Shown here: positions 6,791 through 15,127 of the stretch, piece after piece | Numbering within the stretch: position 1 is the stretch's first letter | How the letters are laid out: each line of letters begins with the position of its first letter | Assembly (NCBI GenBank): GCA_031398695.1 | Contig: JANNNU010000103.1 | Span: forward strand, 1 to 42,398 | DNA from: JAIYDJ01 sp031398695 | Lineage (GTDB): Bacteria > Pseudomonadota > Alphaproteobacteria > Rhodobacterales > Rhodobacteraceae | Length of the DNA stretch: 42,398 nt | Direction of reading: 5' to 3' | Position numbers and translations under genes: made by a program | Notes under the pieces: generated by a model | The model's input: only the letters and a program-made list of their open reading frames with translations | The model's database searches: none | What the model was told of the DNA's origin: nothing

Positions 6791-9731
6791 CGGGGCCTAC
6801 CTTCAGCTTTACCGCGCGGTCGGTCATCTGCCATTCGCCAAAGCGCGCAAGATGGTCGTAATCGCCTGCAATTCGGTCCTGGAACATCGCGCGCCGCGCG
6901 GCATAGCCGGTATCGCGGTCGCCATAGTGCCCGATCAGGCGCAGCATCCCGGACCAGAAGTCATCCAGCAGTTCGGCGGTGACCGGTGTCGTTTCCGAGA
7001 TGTGTGCAGCACCAAGACCGATATAGCTGATGTAAGCCACCTCTTGCGGACCCAGTTCGGCAAAACCGCCGCGCGTGGCCATTGCCGCCGCTGCGATCAA
7101 TTGCTTTTCGAATACCCTCTGTGCGGCCAGCGTCGGCGGCTTTCCGGTCTTGTAGTCGATCAGCAGCAGTCGCCCGTCCGGCAGTCGGTCGATCCGGTCG
7201 GGCGTGCCAAACAAAGTAAAGGGCAGCGGATCGAGAGTGATCTTGCCCAACGTCTCGACCACCAGCGGGCTGCCCTGCCAGCGGTCTTCCTCGTTCAGGA
7301 AATGGTCGATCCCGCGATCGATTTTCGCCAGCCACAAGATGCGGGCGGCGGGAAACGGGATCTGGTCGTCGAGGGTCTGGCGGGCGAGGTCCATCAGGCG
7401 GACGCGCGCTTTGGCGCGGGTCTCTCCGGGGGGACGGGTCTGCACAAAGCGTTTCAGCACGTCATGCACGACAGTTCCCCGGTCGCGTGCATCCGGGGCC
7501 TGTCGCAATGGGTCGAGCGGATTGAGCCGCAGCACATAGCGGGCGTAGATCGCATAGGGATCGCGGATCAGCCGCGCGATGTTGGTCAGCGACAGCTTGT
7601 CGGGCCGCGCCGCCAACGGCGGTTGCGGGGCGGGGCGGGGCGCCTTGGCAAGGGTCGGGTCGGCGCGCATCGCACCCGTCGGCTGGTCCAGCGCAGCGGC
7701 CATCGCAGCCCAGACCGCCCCGCGGTCGCGCATGTCGTCGATCGCCTGTGGACCGTTCTGATCCGGCAGACCCGAGAGCAGGTTCATCAGCCGGTTCAGC
7801 CAGCGCGAAGGCACGGTTTCCGCCTCGGCGTCGCGCAGCGACCGGGTCAGTACGACGCTGCGGGCCGCGATGGCCTGCTGATAATCATGTGCGGCAAGGC
7901 CGATCTGCCGTTCGGGCAACAACAGGCCGGCCTCTGCCCGCATCTTGCGGTTCAGCCACGCGTCGGGCGTGCCAAGGCGGGGCCACGTGCCGTCGGTCAG
8001 CCCACCCAGGATCACCAGATCGGCGTCCATCTCGCGCGCCTCGCGCGGGCCGAGGATGCTGATGTGGGGATGCACCACCGGGGCATCGCGCACTTCGCCG
8101 TTCGCAATCACCGAGTCGAACAAGGCGCGATACTCGGCGGCGGCATAGGTGCCGCCATGCGGCGCCTCGCGTGCAAGGTCGGTCATCAGCGCCAGCGCCG
8201 CCTCGCCCGCCGGTTCCAGCCACAACGTTCCGGGCGTGTCACCGGTGCCTGCCGCCAACGCCTGCACCACCGCAAGATGATGCGCGACATGCTGGGCCAG
8301 CGGGCGGGTGCCAACCGCACTCACCCCGTCGAGCGCCGCCGCCAGACGGCGCGCCCAAGGCCCGTGATCGCGCGCCTCGGCCCAGGCCACCAGCATCGCC
8401 GCATCGGGGAAGGCCGGGCCATCCTTGCGCAGCGTCAATTCAAGATCGCGGGTCAACCGCAGATGGGTGCCCCGGTTGCCGCCCGTGCCGGTCAGCGGAT
8501 GCTTCAGCAGCACCAGCAGCGCATCGACCGTCATCCGTCGCCCGAACAGCCCCGCCACATGCCGCAACAGCCGCCCCGGGGCTGACAGGGCCAGCGGCCG
8601 ACCCGCGCTGTCATCGGGCAGGATGGCGAACCGGTCGAGCGCGGCGATCACCTGACGCGACAGGTTTCGATCCGGTGTGATCAGGGCGGCGCGCGTGCCG
8701 GTTTCCGCCGCTTGCCGCAGGATCAGGGCGATCGCCAGCGCCTCGCCGCGTGGCGACGTCCCCTCGATCAGGGTCAGTCCCGCCGTCGCCTGCCGCAGAT
8801 CCGGCAGGTGCGGTCCCTCGACCAGCCATTGATCCGTCACGGGCGCCGGACGCAGCGACAGCGAGATCAGTCGGTTGCGGTCAGGGTCCGAAACCGGCTG
8901 CGGCGACCACGGCAGTACATCCGCGGGCGCCAGCCCCAGAGCGGCCAGCAGGCGATGGAAGCGATATTGCGGGTGATCTTCGGCCGTCAATCCGTCGTCC
9001 AGAGCCTGCCAGACCGAAGGTGGCATCCCGGCGTCGAACCCCGGCAGGACCACCGCCCCTTGCGGCAACCACGCCACGGCCTGCATGAAATGCGCCGTGG
9101 CACCGCGCGACCCGGTCGATCCGGCAACGATCACCGGATGCTCGGGCGGGCTGGTCTGCCAGCGCGCGGCAAGCCGCAACGCCGCGATGCGCTGGCGCGC
9201 GCTGTCGTCCTGTCCCGGCGTCTGTTCAAAGAACGGCGCAATGATCGACAGGAACCGCTGCGTGCGCGCCCAGTGTTCGGAATGGCGCGACACATCGAGT
9301 GCCGCAATCGTTTCGGGGGTCACGCCTTCGCCGCCCATCTCGTCCATCAGGGTGGCCAGACTGTCGGCCAGATCGAACAGCGCGGCACGGGGGGCGATGC
9401 CGGGCTCGGCGGCGATCAGCCCCGCGATCAGCTGTGCGAGTTCGAGCCTGCGTCGCAGCGGTGGCGTCGGCGCGGCAAGATCTGCCAGCACCGGGTCGCG
9501 GGCCAGATCGGTGACCAGCAACAGGCGGGGCAAAAACCGCGCACCTGATGCGGTCAACACGTCGGTCACCCGCCTCCGCATCCGACCCGAGTTCAGATAG
9601 ACCCGAACACGGGCCGCGGCATCGGGTGGCTGGCCTTGCAGGCGCTCCAGCAAACCCGCCGCAAAGGCACTGGCAAAATCCACGCCGCAAGGCAGGTGAA
9701 ACGCGCGCGCGCCCGGGCTTTTGTCAAACAT
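6777..9731 (-). CDS. addB: Double-strand break repair protein AddB (alphaproteobacterial type)
   Basis: Second subunit of the AddAB helicase-nuclease: an inactivated helicase fold plus a C-terminal nuclease. The start used is the ATG at 9729-9731 (MFDKSPGARAFHLPCGVDF), giving 984 residues; an in-frame extension to 9779 runs back into murU and looks non-native. No Walker A is seen at the N-terminus, as expected for this subgroup. The C-terminal third carries RDRGTVVHDVLKRF and the nuclease core LLLIDYKTGKPP followed by FEKQLIAAA, the PD-(D/E)XK signature. It overlaps murU by 8 bp upstream and addA by 14 bp downstream, so the three are one translation-coupled unit. Confidence 0.93.
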   Translation of the reverse strand: MFDKSPGARAFHLPCGVDFASAFAAGLLERLQGQPPDAAARVRVYLNSGRMRRRVTDVLTASGARFLPRLLLVTDLARDPVLADLAAPTPPLRRRLELAQLIAGLIAAEPGIAPRAALFDLADSLATLMDEMGGEGVTPETIAALDVSRHSEHWARTQRFLSIIAPFFEQTPGQDDSARQRIAALRLAARWQTSPPEHPVIVAGSTGSRGATAHFMQAVAWLPQGAVVLPGFDAGMPPSVWQALDDGLTAEDHPQYRFHRLLAALGLAPADVLPWSPQPVSDPDRNRLISLSLRPAPVTDQWLVEGPHLPDLRQATAGLTLIEGTSPRGEALAIALILRQAAETGTRAALITPDRNLSRQVIAALDRFAILPDDSAGRPLALSAPGRLLRHVAGLFGRRMTVDALLVLLKHPLTGTGGNRGTHLRLTRDLELTLRKDGPAFPDAAMLVAWAEARDHGPWARRLAAALDGVSAVGTRPLAQHVAHHLAVVQALAAGTGDTPGTLWLEPAGEAALALMTDLAREAPHGGTYAAAEYRALFDSVIANGEVRDAPVVHPHISILGPREAREMDADLVILGGLTDGTWPRLGTPDAWLNRKMRAEAGLLLPERQIGLAAHDYQQAIAARSVVLTRSLRDAEAETVPSRWLNRLMNLLSGLPDQNGPQAIDDMRDRGAVWAAMAAALDQPTGAMRADPTLAKAPRPAPQPPLAARPDKLSLTNIARLIRDPYAIYARYVLRLNPLDPLRQAPDARDRGTVVHDVLKRFVQTRPPGETRAKARVRLMDLARQTLDDQIPFPAARILWLAKIDRGIDHFLNEEDRWQGSPLVVETLGKITLDPLPFTLFGTPDRIDRLPDGRLLLIDYKTGKPPTLAAQRVFEKQLIAAAAMATRGGFAELGPQEVAYISYIGLGAAHISETTPVTAELLDDFWSGMLRLIGHYGDRDTGYAARRAMFQDRIAGDYDHLARFGEWQMTDRAVKLKVGPDDPA

Positions 9732-10413
9732 CGGACAGCAACGCCTCGGCCTCGGCGATGCCTTCGGGCCGACCCACATCGCACCATCCGCCGCGATGGA
9801 TCACGCCGAAGGCGCGCCCTTCCGCGATCTGGTGATCCCATAGCCGGTTCAGCGAGAACACCGGTTCGGGAATCGTTGCCAACCGGTCGGTCCGCATGAT
9901 CTGCGCCCCCAGATACACCGAACCCGCAGCGCCGTTCGCCCGCGTCAGCCGTCCCGCGCCATCCATCACGAAATCACCCGCCCCGACATGACCGCGCGCC
10001 TGCAGCGCGGGCAGCAGCAGCAGCAACGCGTCCATCGCTGCGTCGTCCCAGGCGGACGCCAGCTGGATCAGCGGGTTCTGGCCGGTCCAGACGGCGTCGG
10101 AATTGAGCGTCATCACCGGCCCCGGCCCCAACAGCGGCAGGGCCGCACGCAACCCCCCTCCGGTGTCCAGGATTTGCTCGCGTTCCCACGACAGCGCGAC
10201 ACCGCGCCCCGCAAGGTGCGTCGCGATTTGATCGCCCAGATAATGCAGATTGGCCACGCGTGGCGCGGCGCCGGCGCTTTCGGCAAGCGACAGGGCATGG
10301 TCGATCAGCGCGCGCCCGGCCACTAAGATCAGCGGCTTTGGGCGGTCCTTGGTCAGCGCCCCCATCCGGGTGCCGAACCCTGCCGCGAACAGCATTACCG
10401 GAAAGCGCCGCAT
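9724..10413 (-). CDS. murU: N-acetylmuramate-1-phosphate uridylyltransferase MurU
   Basis: Nucleotidyltransferase expected to convert MurNAc-1-phosphate plus UTP to UDP-MurNAc in the peptidoglycan recycling bypass of de novo (fosfomycin-sensitive) synthesis. 229 residues from the ATG at 10411-10413. NTP-binding signature AAGFGTRMGALTKDRPKPL at about residues 10-28, GGG loop at ILDTGGGLRA, and metal-binding Asp106 in LNSDAVW. The product is the usual length of short MurU enzymes. The gene sits directly after the AmgK kinase with a 19-bp overlap; the amgK-murU pair is the known recycling module. A general sugar-1-phosphate nucleotidyltransferase is the alternative, but the partner gene makes MurU likely. 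Confidence 0.85.
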   Translation of the reverse strand: MRRFPVMLFAAGFGTRMGALTKDRPKPLILVAGRALIDHALSLAESAGAAPRVANLHYLGDQIATHLAGRGVALSWEREQILDTGGGLRAALPLLGPGPVMTLNSDAVWTGQNPLIQLASAWDDAAMDALLLLLPALQARGHVGAGDFVMDGAGRLTRANGAAGSVYLGAQIMRTDRLATIPEPVFSLNRLWDHQIAEGRAFGVIHRGGWCDVGRPEGIAEAEALLSDV

Positions 10414-11402
10414 TGCGCCTCGATCCGGGTCAGGGCCTGCGGTGTGGGGGCCGGCAGATCGGCACAGTCCAGCGCCACCGCCTCCAGTCCTGGCTGAGCC
10501 AGATTGCGCTGCAACTGGCCCCAGACGCGCGGCAGCAGCGCGAGGTAACCGGGCTTTCCAGCCACCAGACACAGGCGCGCAAACACGCCGAGGATGCGAA
10601 GGCTGCGCTGCGCGCCCAGAACCGCGTAACCGCGCCGAAATTCCGGCTCCGGTCGGCCTGTGATTGCGGCAAAGTGCGTGATCATCGCCTCCTCGGTCTG
10701 CAATTGCACATCGCGCCGGGCGTCTTGCAACAGCGAAACCAGATCATATCCCGGCTGCCCCCCCTGCGCGAGTTGGAAGTCGAGAAGCCCGACACGGGCC
10801 AGGCCCTTGCGGTCGGGCAACCACAGCAGGTTTTCGGCATGGTAGTCGCGCAGGATCGTCACGCGGGGACCGTCGGCATGATCGGCCAGAGCTTTGGACA
10901 GGCTGTCGCGAAACACGGTGGTGTCGATCCGGTCGCCGGTGATCGCAAACCGGTACCAGTCGAAGGCAAAGGCAGCGGCCGCTGCCCACCCCGGCGCAGA
11001 CAGGTCCGGCAGGCCAAGCGGCACCGGGTGGCGTTGCAGATGCGCCAGCACATCGACGGCTGCGGTGTAAAGCGGCGCCTCCAGTCCCGGATCGCGCGCG
11101 GTCAGCCGCGCGAAAAGGCCGTCGCCCAGATCCTCCAGCAAAAGAAAGCCGGTGGCCAGATCCTGGGCCAGGATCCGTGGTGCCGACAGGCCCAGCATTT
11201 GCAGGTGGGTCGCAATCGCCACGAATTGCGCCGGATCGTCGCCCTGCCCCGGGGGGGCATCCATCAGAACGGCCGACCGCCCGCCGCGGGACAGCCGGTC
11301 ATAGATGCGGTCCGACGCGTCACCTGCCAGCGGGTGCCGGGCAGCATCGCCCCAACCGGCCTGGTCGAGGAATTGCCTTTTTGCCTGATCGCGCGGAGTC
11401 AA
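10395..11402 (-). CDS. amgK: Anomeric MurNAc/GlcNAc kinase AmgK (aminoglycoside-phosphotransferase fold)
   Basis: 335-residue APH-fold small-molecule kinase that would phosphorylate the anomeric hydroxyl of recovered MurNAc or GlcNAc. The N-lobe begins with GDASDRIYDRL (nucleotide-positioning loop). The catalytic loop is LRDYHAENLLWL with Asp186 and Asn191, and the metal-binding motif is LLDFQ with Asp208. The start is a TTG at 11400-11402 overlapping the tsaE stop by 4 nt; any later start would remove the N-lobe. The order tsaE-amgK-murU is common in alphaproteobacteria. An unrelated sugar or choline kinase is possible on fold alone, but the murU neighbour argues for AmgK. Confidence 0.83.
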   Translation of the reverse strand: MTPRDQAKRQFLDQAGWGDAARHPLAGDASDRIYDRLSRGGRSAVLMDAPPGQGDDPAQFVAIATHLQMLGLSAPRILAQDLATGFLLLEDLGDGLFARLTARDPGLEAPLYTAAVDVLAHLQRHPVPLGLPDLSAPGWAAAAAFAFDWYRFAITGDRIDTTVFRDSLSKALADHADGPRVTILRDYHAENLLWLPDRKGLARVGLLDFQLAQGGQPGYDLVSLLQDARRDVQLQTEEAMITHFAAITGRPEPEFRRGYAVLGAQRSLRILGVFARLCLVAGKPGYLALLPRVWGQLQRNLAQPGLEAVALDCADLPAPTPQALTRIEAQCGAFR

Positions 11403-11869
11403 GGCAGGGTCCCGGGCGGAAAGGCCTGCAAAGCCGCCTGCAACGCGGGCCGACCGCCCGACAACCGCGCCTGCCGACCCTCATCCTGCGGATTCAGATG
11501 CACATGCAGGGCGTCGGGGGGCGCCAGCGGCCCAAGGCGTTCCGGCCATTCGACCAGACAGATCGCTGTCGCAAATGCCTCTGCCAACCCCAATTCCAGC
11601 ACGTCATCGGGATGCGACAGGCGGTAAAGATCGGCGTGCCAGATCTCGGTTGCGCCGTCGTCATAGACCTGCACCAGCGTGAAGCTCGGGGATGGGATGT
11701 CTTCCATGTACCCCAACCGCTGCCGGATCAGCGCGCGGGCAAAGTGGGACTTCCCGGCGCCCAGCGGTCCATGCAGCATCACCGCATCGCCCACATTCAG
11801 ACGAGGCGCGAGCCAGGTCGCCAGCCCTTCGGTGGCGGCCTCATCCGCAAGGTAGATCGACATGGCCAT
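11399..11869 (-). CDS. tsaE: tRNA t6A37 biosynthesis ATPase TsaE
   Basis: P-loop ATPase partner of TsaB/TsaD in transfer of threonylcarbamoyl to A37 of tRNAs reading ANN codons. 156 residues. Walker A GPLGAGKS at residues 34-41, PSPSFTLVQVYD (switch-like segment after it), and IWHADLYRL, all typical of TsaE. The ATG at 11867-11869 or the one two codons later (11863) are both possible; no strong Shine-Dalgarno separates them. First gene of the overlapping tsaE-amgK-murU-addB-addA run. The TsaD partner is encoded at 23.6 kb. Confidence 0.93.
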   Translation of the reverse strand: MAMSIYLADEAATEGLATWLAPRLNVGDAVMLHGPLGAGKSHFARALIRQRLGYMEDIPSPSFTLVQVYDDGATEIWHADLYRLSHPDDVLELGLAEAFATAICLVEWPERLGPLAPPDALHVHLNPQDEGRQARLSGGRPALQAALQAFPPGTLP

Positions 11870-11944
11870 CGCCGGACACTACAGCGCCCAAGCCCGTCTG
11901 CAAGACCCGATTCGCGCCGCGACCCCTGCCTCGCGGGGGCTCGG

Positions 11945-13519
11945 TCAGGCGCTTTTCAGTGCGCCGCCCACGCGTGCACCCGCCGCCTCTCCGGACAGGA
12001 CGGGGCGGAACGTCGCCAGCGTGGCACCCGCTGCCAGCGGCGCGAATCGGCATTCGAGCAAACGTCCGTCCAGCAGCCGCACCTCTGCCGACCAGGCGCG
12101 GCGGTCGCCGAGGTTGGCTGCGAAATCCTCGATCTCGGTCCATACGACGCTGGGCGCGCTTAGCGTGCGCCAGTGGTTGCAAAGGCTGCGCAACGTGTTT
12201 ACGCCCAACCCCGCGGCCGGATCGTGACCCCAGGTGCCCGCATATGCGGCATTCGACATGACCAGGCCACCCGATTCGGAAAACACCGCGATGGCCTCGT
12301 CGATCTGGTCGATCACCGATTGGCCAAGCTCCAGATCCGCCCGATACCTCCGGGTGCGCAGCATTTCGCCCGAGATGTCCTCGATCATCAGGGCAATCGC
12401 GCCATTCGGGTGGGGCCGGCCGATCACGCGATAGGTCTGCCCGCCAGGCAGGCTCAACGTTTCTTCGTAAAGGCCCGAGGCGGCAGCCTTTTCCATGTCG
12501 ATCATCTGCCGCCGCCAACTGCGGTAATCTTTCGGTTCCGGGATCATCGCACGGTCACGCATCGCGTCTAGAACCGACAGCAGCGACGGGCGCATCGACA
12601 GGAAGTCGACCGGAAGCCCGGTCAGGTCGAGCAGCGCCGGATTGAACAGCTGCAATTGCCGTGCCTGATCAAAGATGGCCAGACCGATCGGCAGATGCGC
12701 GAATGTCTTGGTCAGCGTCTGCATGAAGTCGCGCAGCGCATTTTCCGCGTTGACGGCCGCGTCGTTCGGCAACGCGAACACGAGGTGCCCCGTGCCGTCT
12801 GCAAAGCCCACAAGCTCGAACCAGGCCGTCGCGCCATTGGGCAGCGTGAGGCGCTGGCGCTGTCCGGTGATGCCTTGCGTGACGGCGGTGCGATCGAACA
12901 GACGCGGCAGGGGCCAATGCAGGTCCTTGCCCGGCGCCAGCTGTTCGCCCACCCGCGCAAGATAGGCCGCGTTCGCCCAGGTCACCTCGCCATCCTCACG
13001 CTCGCGCCAGATCAAGACCGGGGACTTGGCGATCGTCTGGCGCAACAGATCCAGCTCTTCGTTAAGCGCCCGCTGCGCCATCGGGTCGGGCGCGGGCGTG
13101 CGTTCGTCACTGTCGGGGTCGATCAGCACCAGACGCGCCAAACCGCCGCGGTGTTCTGCCTGCAGGATCAACGGGGGCCCGACCGCCGGTTCGGATGTCA
13201 GCACGAACGCACCGTCATGCGCCAACCGCAGCAGGCGGCTTTCCAGATCGGGAAAATGCGGAGCGAGATAGGACAGCAGTTTCACGTAAGGGCCACCTCG
13301 CGTGTGGCTTGTGGCCAGCAGCGCCCGCGCGCCCGCCGTCGCGTCGATGAGCACATCGCCATCGAACATGAAAATCGTGCGATGGGCCGCGTCGGCAAAA
13401 ATGCTGCCCCGCGGCAGGCCGCCACGCCCTGGCAGGGCTGACATGACCAGCAGTCCGCCCGTCACGGCAAGTACCGAGGTCAGAACGATCCCGACCGCGA
13501 GAATCCAGTCGATCTGCAT
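11945..13519 (-). CDS. Membrane-anchored multi-PAS protein, DivL-like (Rhodobacterales type), no kinase domain
   Basis: 524 residues: one N-terminal membrane helix (about residues 5-27), then repeated PAS-like sensor segments, recognisable at about 155-190 (SPVLIWREREDGEVTWANAAYL), 275-310 (LPIGLAIFDQARQLQLFNPAL) and 405-435 (DEAIAVFSESGGLVMSNAAYA). There is no H-box, N-box or G-box anywhere, so it cannot be a histidine kinase. In Rhodobacter capsulatus a kinase-less PAS protein beside regB has, to my recollection, been described as DivL acting in the CckA-ChpT-CtrA pathway; this gene has the same position and architecture. A CtrA box lies 54 bp upstream. The DivL assignment is inference; the PAS content is clear. 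Confidence 0.75.
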   Translation of the reverse strand: MQIDWILAVGIVLTSVLAVTGGLLVMSALPGRGGLPRGSIFADAAHRTIFMFDGDVLIDATAGARALLATSHTRGGPYVKLLSYLAPHFPDLESRLLRLAHDGAFVLTSEPAVGPPLILQAEHRGGLARLVLIDPDSDERTPAPDPMAQRALNEELDLLRQTIAKSPVLIWREREDGEVTWANAAYLARVGEQLAPGKDLHWPLPRLFDRTAVTQGITGQRQRLTLPNGATAWFELVGFADGTGHLVFALPNDAAVNAENALRDFMQTLTKTFAHLPIGLAIFDQARQLQLFNPALLDLTGLPVDFLSMRPSLLSVLDAMRDRAMIPEPKDYRSWRRQMIDMEKAAASGLYEETLSLPGGQTYRVIGRPHPNGAIALMIEDISGEMLRTRRYRADLELGQSVIDQIDEAIAVFSESGGLVMSNAAYAGTWGHDPAAGLGVNTLRSLCNHWRTLSAPSVVWTEIEDFAANLGDRRAWSAEVRLLDGRLLECRFAPLAAGATLATFRPVLSGEAAGARVGGALKSA

Positions 13520-13572
13520 GCGCGGAGTTCCCCAGGTCGCCGTCTGTCACGGTGCAACTTAACGGGGACAAC

Positions 13573-13588
13573 GTTAATGAGAAATTAA
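13573..13588 (-). promoter_or_regulatory. CtrA-binding box upstream of the DivL-like gene
   Basis: On the minus strand the sequence reads TTAA-TTTCTCA-TTAAC, a full match to the TTAA-N7-TTAAC CtrA consensus, centred about 60 bp before the ATG at 13519, in the 129-bp gap after regB. A further TTAAC lies at 13559-13563. Confidence 0.6.
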
Positions 13589-13648
13589 TCTCCAGTGGTG
13601 TGGGCCAGAAAATCGCTGGACAACCGTGGCAAAATTGGTGCGACACGT

Positions 13649-15034
13649 TCAGATCGCGATGGGTACATTCGGTCCGTGGCCGATATCGGGCGGCGCTTGA
13701 AGCGCCGACGGGTGCCACGACACTTCGACCACGGCGCCGCACCGGTCGGGACGTTCCTCTGTTGCAAGAAACGGATCGGCAGCGTTGGCGAAGGTCAGTT
13801 CGGCACCGGTCCGCTCCAGCAGGGTTTTTGCGATGAACAGACCCAACCCCATGCCCTCGTACTGCGGGCGGCGGTGCAGATCCTGTTCGGTCCGACGAAA
13901 CCGCAGGAACGGATCGCCGATCCGCCCGATCATCTGGGGCGGAAAGCCGGTGCCATCATCCACGATCCGGATCGTGATCCGCGTTTCCGACCATTCGGCA
14001 TCTAACCAGACGGTGCTTTTTGCGAAATCGACGGCATTCTGGATTAGATTGCGCAGCCCGTGAATCAGCTCGGGTCGGCGCAGGATCTCGGCAGCGCGCG
14101 TCCCTTCGACGTCCTCCGTCGCCGAAAACACAAGGGTCTTGCCGCGATTGCGATGCGGCTCGGCGGCTTCCGCCAGAACGGCCGACAGGGGTGCCTTGCG
14201 CAGGTGCAGATCGTCCTTTCCTGCGCGCCCCATCGACCGCAGGATATCGCGGCAGCGGTCGGCCTGATCGCGGATCAGGCGGGCGTCGTCCTGCAGATCG
14301 GGGTGCGCCGCCAATTCGTCGATCATCTCGGTGCTGACCAGCTTGATCGTCGCCAGCGGCGTTCCCAGCTCGTGCGCCGCCGCCGCCACGACGCCCCCCA
14401 GATCGGTCAGCTTCTGCTCGCGCGCCAATGCCATCTGCGTCGCCAGAAGCGCATCCGACATGGTGCGGATTTCCGTCGCCACCCGACGCGAATAAAGGCC
14501 GAGGAACACCAGCCCGATCACGATCGACAGCCAGAAGCCGAATTCGAACAGTGGCGGCACCGACAGAACCGTGCCATCCACCAGGCGCAACGGCACCTTG
14601 AACAGCGCCGCAGCCGTGACAAGCCCGATGGCCACTACGCCAAGCACGACGGTCGTGCGCAACTGCAGCGCCGACGCTGAAATGGTCACCGGAGCCAGGA
14701 TCAGCAGCGCAAACGGATTGGTCAGGCCGCCGGTCAACAGCAGCAGCAACGACAGCTGCGACAGATCGAACAGCAGGGTCAGCATCGCTTCGGTTTCCGA
14801 CAGGCGCTTGTTCACCGGAAAGATGAACGTCGCCACCAGATTGGCAATCACCGAGGCACCGACCGCCATGTAACACAGCCCAAGCGGCAATTGCAGGCCG
14901 ACCAGCTGGTCGCCAACCGTGATCGCCAGAAGTTGCCCGGCAATTGCCATCCAGCGCAGGACAATCAGCGTCCGCATCCGCACCCAGTCGGTGCGTTCGG
15001 AGCGAAACAGCGGAGCCGGTGTGAGCGTCGTCAT
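13649..15034 (-). CDS. regB: Redox sensor histidine kinase RegB (PrrB)
   Basis: Membrane sensor kinase that phosphorylates RegA under low oxygen or a reduced quinone pool. 461 residues from the ATG at 15032-15034; in-frame sequence farther upstream overlaps senC control DNA and is not family-like. About six membrane helices in residues 25-182, with the quinone-sensing motif GGLTNPF at 102-108. The H-box is AAHELGTP with His221, and the redox-active cysteine is Cys261 (RCRDILRSMG), matching R. capsulatus His225 and Cys265. N-box NLIQNA 329-334, DDGTGF 359-364 and GMGLGLF 394-400 complete the ATPase domain. Divergent from senC-regA, the standard arrangement. Confidence 0.96.
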   Translation of the reverse strand: MTTLTPAPLFRSERTDWVRMRTLIVLRWMAIAGQLLAITVGDQLVGLQLPLGLCYMAVGASVIANLVATFIFPVNKRLSETEAMLTLLFDLSQLSLLLLLTGGLTNPFALLILAPVTISASALQLRTTVVLGVVAIGLVTAAALFKVPLRLVDGTVLSVPPLFEFGFWLSIVIGLVFLGLYSRRVATEIRTMSDALLATQMALAREQKLTDLGGVVAAAAHELGTPLATIKLVSTEMIDELAAHPDLQDDARLIRDQADRCRDILRSMGRAGKDDLHLRKAPLSAVLAEAAEPHRNRGKTLVFSATEDVEGTRAAEILRRPELIHGLRNLIQNAVDFAKSTVWLDAEWSETRITIRIVDDGTGFPPQMIGRIGDPFLRFRRTEQDLHRRPQYEGMGLGLFIAKTLLERTGAELTFANAADPFLATEERPDRCGAVVEVSWHPSALQAPPDIGHGPNVPIAI

Positions 15035-15071
15035 GCAAGGCCTTGTGATCTGCGTGAACGCACGTTCCACA

Positions 15072-15108
15072 TTGATAGTCGCGGCATTCTCGTTGATCAA
15101 TGCGGCAT
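15072..15108. promoter_or_regulatory. Tandem 16-bp direct repeat in the regB-senC divergent region
   Basis: Two copies of TTGAT-N4-GCGGCAT (15072-15087 and 15093-15108) repeat at exactly 21 bp, two helical turns, in the middle of the 93-bp divergent control region. The fixed bases are identical and the four internal bases differ, which suggests a two-site operator. GCGGC resembles half-sites reported for RegA/PrrA, so autoregulation is one possibility. Confidence 0.5.
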
Positions 15109-15127
15109 CTGGGATCAGGGGTGAGAG

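Noticed and set aside
6636..8585. 649-codon plus-strand frame across addA/addB
   Set aside because: Antisense to two well-supported genes, with shadow-type composition.
11945..13519. Calling the PAS protein a histidine kinase
   Set aside because: No His-containing dimerisation motif and no ATP-binding N, G1 or G2 boxes; the protein ends shortly after its last PAS segment.
15093..15100. FNR/CRP-type box (TTGATCAA) before senC
   Set aside because: FNR sites are TTGAT-N4-ATCAA; here the half-sites are fused with no spacer, so the bases are better explained as part of the 21-bp direct repeat.
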